Part shown: in pieces, positions 58,421 through 64,000 of the stretch
Numbering within the stretch: position 1 is the first letter of the stretch
Layout of the letters: the number at the start of each line of letters is the position of its first letter
Source of the DNA: Hemibagrus wyckioides
Lineage: Eukaryota > Chordata > Actinopteri > Siluriformes > Bagridae
DNA: 64,000 bases
Direction of reading: 5' to 3'
Assembly (NCBI RefSeq): GCF_019097595.1
Contig: NC_080718.1
Coordinates: 23,298,157 to 23,362,156, forward strand
Position numbers and translations under genes: made by a program
The notes under the pieces: generated by a model
What the model saw: the letters and a program-made list of their open reading frames with translations, nothing else
Databases searched by the model: none
Told to the model about the DNA's origin: nothing

Positions 58421-59219
58421 TATTTATTTATTTATTTATTTATAAACTTGGAATGAATTAGTGCACCCCCATTTGTTTATCTGTAGTAATATGTTCAAGC
58501 TTCCAAATTTAGGCCAGACAAATACATAATTATTATTGTGTATCCTTATATTATTTTTCTTCCCTTGGTCACTCTCTCTCTCTCTCTCTCTCTCTCTGCC
58601 TGTGATGAAAGCTCACAGCTCTGTTCTGCAGCTAGTTAGTGGAGTGATCCTGAACGGAGAGAAAATGGCAGGCACTAGATCACCTTTGATGTCTTTCTAC
58701 CTGCAGTGTCTGTGACTCATCTCTTTAAGGTCTACAACATGCATTTCAGATCCGCAGCTTATTCCTGTCTCATCTCTCTCCTCTCTATAATCCATCTGTG
58801 GGCTTGTGTGAATCGGACTGGTGGCGCCCTGTGCGTTTCAGAGATTGGAGCTGAATTTCTAACCTGCTGTGTATTTGTCTAAGGGGATTTTAAAAGAGGA
58901 GTGGTGACGATGAATGAGCAGGAGGTTGCAGAGTAAGAGAAGCATCAAAGCAGACAGTGTGTTCAGATGTGTTCATCTCTGTTTGTAATACGATGTCCAA
59001 AGGTGGAGGCAAAAGAGGTTCATTACAAATCAAATGACTTCACACTTCTGCTCCTACTTCACATTGCTGCTAGTGCTTGGTGCAGTTCAATGGCCATTTT
59101 CATTTCGGTAGGCAATTTACAAAAAAAAAAATAAAATAAAATAAAAAATAGGAAAATGGTGAATGTTCTGTAACTTCTATGGCTCTATTTTAGGACTCTG
59201 ATAGCACAGGTGGTAGAGA

Positions 59220-59220
<1 letters not shown>
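58421..59220. other. Intron, no gene seen
   Basis: TC run at 58572-58598, then 400 bp of balanced composition (58600-59050) without repeats. Nothing coding that I can support. Confidence 0.4.

Positions 59221-59261
<41 letters not shown>
59221..59261. repeat. (TA)n(TG)n microsatellite
   Basis: Four TA units run directly into about sixteen TG units. Confidence 0.95.
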
Positions 59262-59263
<2 letters not shown>

Positions 59264-59583
59264 ATTGTGTAGACTTTTTTTCCCTATGCAGTCAGAAGCA
59301 ATTTGGAAGTCTAAAACCAGCATATTGTTGAAATAGTGGATGGAGCTTGGCCAATTTCTCCCCCAATTGTGCTCACATTTGTGGTCTCAAATAAGATGAA
59401 GTGGGCGGAGCAGGGTTGTGTAGTGTTTAACTCAGCAAGCACAGTGTTTCGTTTCAACCTACTTTACAATATTAATACCAGCTGAGACCACCCATTATTG
59501 CAAAATTGATACCAAATGCAATAAGAAAAGATGCTGACTGTGGATGCAACCATAATTGTTTCCATAACAAGCTATGTATACAT

Positions 59584-59692
<109 letters not shown>

Positions 59693-59945
59693 GATTAATA
59701 ATTTATGAAAGATATACAGCTAGAGGGATGATATATAGAGGGGGAGTGTAAGATTTATGTACAGGGGTGCAGTAGTTATTATGAATAGGATATATATTGT
59801 ACATATATTAATGAACAATGTATATATTTATACAGAATGGTATTATAGTTTATGTGTTGTGCAAAGATGCATCGTGGATACAGTGTGTTAAAAGTTATTA
59901 AATAAAGAGCTGTAGGGAAGAAGCTATGTATATATATACATACAC
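59693..59945 (+). repeat. Possible LINE 3' untranslated fragment
   Basis: TATGTACAGGGGTGCAGTAG, GTTGTGCAAAGATGCATCGT and TTAAATAAAGAGCTGTAGGG with GAAGAAGC recall the 3' part of a fish LINE family. No coding part, no defined ends. Confidence 0.3.
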
Positions 59946-62430
59946 TAGATTGAATAATGCAGTGAGCGTGATCAAGTCACATAGCATTAACAGAAACCAA
60001 TTACACTGAAATCTCACGAGGATGTTGGTGCTGATGGGAACTACACTATTACTATAGTATTACATTTAGGCAACTAAACTATGCATGGTAGAATAGCGCG
60101 GTGGTAATGAGTCTTTTGCAAAACAAACAAACAAAAAAAAATCCCTTTTCTGATTCTCAGCTCACGTGTAAGCTTAGTGTTTGATTATATTCAGGGCTTT
60201 GAAAACACCACTCAAATCATGTTGTAAAAACGTAATTGTGTTAATGTTACACACTTCACTCGCACAGAACCGATGTATGTACGTGAATTAAGTAAATCCA
60301 CTGAGCTTAAAAAATAAACCTTGATTAACTTGCTATAAATCTAAATAATTGATACGAAATATAATGTGATATTTTTTAATTAGCAAACATCGTAACTGGA
60401 AAATTGTAATCAATTGTAGTATGTTGCAAAACAACATTCTGTATTCGAAAAAAATATATATCACGGTTCTAATGTTTGTCTTTAGTGGAAAAAAAATGAT
60501 CAGGAATTAAAAGCGATATAATAAGGTAAATAGATTTGTTATTTGTTGTAAGATTTCATTAATGGATATTGCAAACTCTAAACTAAAATAAATAGATAGA
60601 ATAATTCATGTGAATGATGTGAATGACCTTGTGGTGAAAAACAACAAAAGAAAGCGTCGTGATAAAAAAAAAAAAAAACTACAAGCACGGTGTCAGCTTT
60701 CACTCTAAAATTGCCACCAGTCTCAGTGTTATTCAAGCATATGAAAGAAAACATAGCGCCCATTCCTTTACTGTCAGTACAAACTCCAGCTGTGATAAAT
60801 CTATCCCCTCTTCCTCTGTCGTCATCTCTATCGCTCTCTCCACGCGCCGGCACAGGAGGGGATCCTGAACACTTTCCAATATCCGCTGGAGGTTTTTGTC
60901 AGGAGAGATTTGGTCTAATTTCTCAACACTAGCGTTGGTTCTCGCCTATCCTTCACCCGCCCTGCTTATCTGTGCCTCTTCATTGTTCAGCAGGATCTTT
61001 GCACAATGCTGATAATTCAGTGGAAGGTGATCATCACTTTTCCTCTGTGATGTCTACGACCGGAACCGATGGATTTTGCCGCTGTGAAGGACACCGCCAT
61101 CTTTCGCTTTTGTTCTTCTGGCCCTGCTTAAAGGTTTTGAGATTTAGAGAGGCATGCTGTTACCAATCATGTGATGACAGAGAATCTCCAAGGGCAAACA
61201 GATACAGCTCATCAGAGTTCACAGCCGGCCAAGCAAAAGTGACAGAGTGAAAGAGACACATCTTTATCTGGAGATGATAAATAAAGCAATTATTCTCTTA
61301 TGACTAACATACACACTCAAAGACTCTCTCTCTCTCTCTCTCTGTCTCTCTCTTGGCAGGAAATGTTCAGGACAGATAACTAATTAGCCAGGAGTTAATG
61401 GGCATGCAGATTTGGGGCATTACATGTCGAAGAGTGATATGCCAGTTAGCTTTACTAGAAAGACATTTCTCAATGTTAAACATCCCTCTACATTAACAAA
61501 GCATTTAAATTAACCTACTCATTAATCTATTCATTAATTAAATATACAGGAAATATGCACTAATTAATTCTCGTTAATTGTGCATTATAAAATGGATTAA
61601 ACATCCCGGTGAGCACAAAGATGTTTAAAAGACATAAAAAATCAGATTTTCTCCAGACTAAAAGTTCAAACTATTAAAATCTATAAAATATTAGACTAAA
61701 AGTACATATTTGTAGATTTTGATGTATGGCTCAAGAGGAATGACAGAAGAGGAAAATGATTTTCACCAAAAAAAAAAAAAAAAGATTTTTAAATCTTTAA
61801 ATCCTTATGCCAGAATCTTGTGATTCCCTGACATTGAATATGAAGCTTTGATAAAGTTGTTGGATAGCCATGTGCTTTAGGGAAACATACATAATTCTCA
61901 TTAGTTCAGATTTTAACCAGATACCAGCTGTCCAGATTTTCACAATGTTCCTAAACTACAGAGGGAATAAAATCTTACTTACTTTAACGTACTTATCCCA
62001 CTTTTCACCTATGGGTGAAACCAGATTTCAAAGAGCTATAACTTGTAATTGACTTCAGAGTAGAAAATGTCAAAATCTCTCCATGTGAAGGGTTTTCCCA
62101 GGCCATAACCATGAATAAACAAAAAGTAGCCAGAATAAAACCTTTCAAGAGAGCTATGATATAATTTGTCTAGTTTTTGTGAATAACAGGACTGATATGT
62201 TCATTGTTTTATACGCTATATTTACATAAAATTTAATCATATACTGTGTAAGAATCCTATTCTAGGAATAAGATGTTATATACCGTAATAAATACAAAAG
62301 CATAATCACTTCAACTAAAAACAGCTGAGCTAATGCTGCTTTGTCCAGAAACGCTTAGTGTTACTGAAGAAACCGTATATATGTGCATGCTCACTCCAGT
62401 TTCTTCTACAGCTGGACTGACTCTGGTCAT
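59946..62430. other. Intron; candidate conserved block at 60690-61250
   Basis: 60690-61250 is GC-richer than its surroundings and repeat-free (CACGCGCCGGCACAGG, AATGCTGATAATTCAGTGG). CT run at 61325-61352, A run at 61769-61783. Open frames on both strands at 60578-61250 lack splice pairs. Confidence 0.4.
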
Positions 62431-62636
62431 AGGGGCTTTCTTAATGGCAGTTTACTCTGAAACAGAGCATGAAAATTGGCAGTGTAAAAGCTGTTATGTG
62501 GCACGGGAAGTGCACAGTGGTACCGAACTCGAGACTACCTGCAGGAGGTTGTGAAGTGAGTTCAGCTGAACTGGATCTGTGCCACGATTCCTGAGAACAT
62601 GAATACAACTCGTACTCGGGTCCGAACTAAAGTAAC

Positions 62637-63006
62637 TGTAATGAACCCCCCCGAAGCAGACAGTGTTGAATCCATTTGCCGAGTTTATTAAATAGAAAAA
62701 ACTGATGGCAGACAATTCAAAACAAGAGGCAAAAAACACAATCGGGAAAACAGGCAAAGTTCATGAAACCAGTACAACAATCAGCGTAATCCAAAGAGCG
62801 AAACACAAGAGAACAAGGCAAGGTCAAAATACAGAAATGGCAATCACAATGAATAAACAGAGAACGGCTAGGTACGTAGCAAGAGCTAACAATACTTCGC
62901 ACTGAACGGTGGTGTGAATATGGTTTTTGAAGGAAAAAAGCAGGTGGGGCCCTTCGACCCTGGAGCCACGTCAATATTTGGGAGGAGGCTGGGGGGAGGT
63001 TTTGCA
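62637..63006 (-). mobile_element. Solo LTR, 370 bp, with 5-bp target duplication
   Basis: Starts TGTAATGAACC and ends GGTTTTGCA on the plus strand, i.e. TG...CA, and is flanked on both sides by GTAAC (62632-62636 and 63007-63011). On the minus strand AATAAACTCGGCAAATGGAT (AATAAA at 62689-62684) followed by the end TTCATTACA is the R-U5 arrangement of teleost Ty3/gypsy-type LTRs, so I read it as minus strand. No internal coding part remains: the normal result of LTR-LTR recombination. Confidence 0.8.
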
Positions 63007-63123
63007 GTAACCTAAGCATTTTGTTTTAGTTGATGATAATATTAGTTTACACAACCAATAATGCGAATATCATCACCAGACTAATAAAAAAACAAGGCAA
63101 GTGGATATGGTAATGCTTTTCAT

Positions 63124-63278
63124 GCACATTTGGCAGACAACCTTAGCCAGAGTAACTTTTATCTACTTTAAAACAACTCAGAGCTGAGGGCTTTGCTCAA
63201 GGTTCAAGCACCGACAGACCTGGGATTCAACTCACAATCTTTTGATCAGTAGTCCAACACCTAAACCACAGAGATACC
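63124..63278 (-). mobile_element. tRNA-derived SINE inside family C copy 3
   Basis: Antisense tail CACATTTGGCAGACAACCTT, body GCTTTGCTCAAGGTTCAAGC, and tRNA-like head TGGGATTCAACTCACAATCT, GATCAGTAGTCCAACACCTA, ending GAGATACC. Head and tail are both present, so it is close to full length but diverged. Confidence 0.75.
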
Positions 63279-63365
63279 AATACTACATTTGTGATGACAT
63301 GAGAATAATACACCACAACAGGGTTCGATAGAATCAAGTGAGTCTGAAACCATACCAGAACCCAA

Positions 63366-64000
63366 ACCGCAGAAAATGTGCCCATTGTTAAAACCACACT
63401 ATTCTTCTTCTACTCTATTATGAGGCGATTAAGTTAATGGGCAAATTTAAACTGTCCATGAAGAATTTGACAACTGGAAATGGGCAGTTAGAAACAACAA
63501 AAAAACCTTCCAAAACTATTGAATCCTCATAGCTTGGTACATTTGTATGTGTGTGCTTAGGGGTCAAGTACAGGTGGATTATGACTGACTTAAATTTAGT
63601 GTCTGTGTGCGCTGACTCAGGAATGGCTGTCTCTATTCAGGCTGTATTTACTGAGATGCTAGTGACTGACTGACTAAAAATATTCACTAGCATAATATGC
63701 ATTTTTCAAGATGCATTTCTTAAATATCACTTGCAATTTACTGCTTCCTTCTCAATGTCTAAGAGTCTCAACCCTGAGGCAAAGACTGCAATCCTTACAC
63801 ACACTCTTAATAATAGTACAAGACCTGGGTGAGCTAGTTGCAGCCGTGTGAGCAGGCCAAGGCCACCCCGCTGAATAATTCACGAAATCTGACAGAGGAC
63901 TGACAAAGCACACAATAGCCTGCTTTTAGTTGGCATTTACAATGACAATCTACAGGGATGCCACAGGTTTGGGTTAGTCACACGAGATAGAATAAGAAGG
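63366..64000. other. Intron or flank, no gene seen
   Basis: Single-copy-looking sequence to the window end; no exon upstream of exon A was found here. Confidence 0.4.

Larger units (their letters stand above)
62431..63365 (+). mobile_element. Family C DNA transposon, copy 3, split by two insertions
   Basis: The left part 62431-62631 has AGGGGCTTTCTTAATGGCAG, GAAACAGAGCATGAAAA and CTCGTACTCGGGTCCGAACT. The middle part from 63012 has TTTTGTTTTAGTTGATGATA, matching TTTTAGTCGATGACAATATC of copy 2. The right part has CGATAGAATCAAGTGAGTCT and GAAACCATACCAGAACC. A solo LTR and a SINE interrupt it. Confidence 0.7.

Overview
The window is vertebrate, almost certainly ray-finned fish, nuclear DNA. It is AT-rich and full of simple repeats, and it carries tRNA-derived SINEs, Tc1/mariner-type fragments, non-LTR 3' ends and a solo LTR of kinds I know from teleosts. 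A SINE ending in TGTGACAAATAAAGG and a repeat with a TTGAATTGAA-type tail suggest an otophysan fish, possibly a catfish; that is recalled pattern, not a search result. No prokaryotic features, rRNA, functional tRNA or CRISPR are present.

Protein-coding content is very low. Two well-formed internal exon candidates lie on the minus strand: 19071-19184 (114 bp) and 1340-1495 (156 bp). Each has a good acceptor and a donor with at least GTAAG, each is open in one frame, and each begins and ends in phase 1, so they can be joined in frame as Gly. I infer that the window is mainly the large introns of one minus-strand gene: about 17.6 kb between the two exons and at least 45 kb upstream of the first. 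I could not name the protein. No promoter, start codon or last exon is visible.

Layout: 1-6 kb holds exon B, CATC/TATC microsatellites, a SINE, a decayed CpG-bearing repeat and a 250-bp unit present twice 2.5 kb apart. 7.6-9.1 kb holds copy 1 of a hairpin-ended transposon family (called family C here), a TTGAATT-tail repeat and a tRNA-Glu-like SINE. 10.9-13.1 kb is mostly repeat-free and a candidate regulatory block. 13.6-20.8 kb is repeat-rich, with a Tc1-like element nested in another repeat, a SINE, exon A and two LTR-like fragments. 23.7-29.9 kb holds palindromes, family C copy 2 and a 495-bp element ending in CAGGGTTGCCA. 31.7-32 kb is a large compound microsatellite. 33-37.7 kb is mostly single-copy. 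37.7-41.4 kb holds SINE, LINE and Tigger-like remnants. 47-53.8 kb holds two Tc1-related fragments, a 41-bp minisatellite and a pair of inverted 20-bp arrays. 58-59.7 kb holds a LINE tail and microsatellites. 62.4-63.4 kb is a three-layer nest in which a family C transposon is split by a solo LTR and a SINE.

Limits: all repeat families were recognised by eye within this one window and from memory of fish repeats. Element boundaries are approximate unless a terminal repeat or target duplication is quoted. Stretches called repeat-free may still contain old repeats I do not know.
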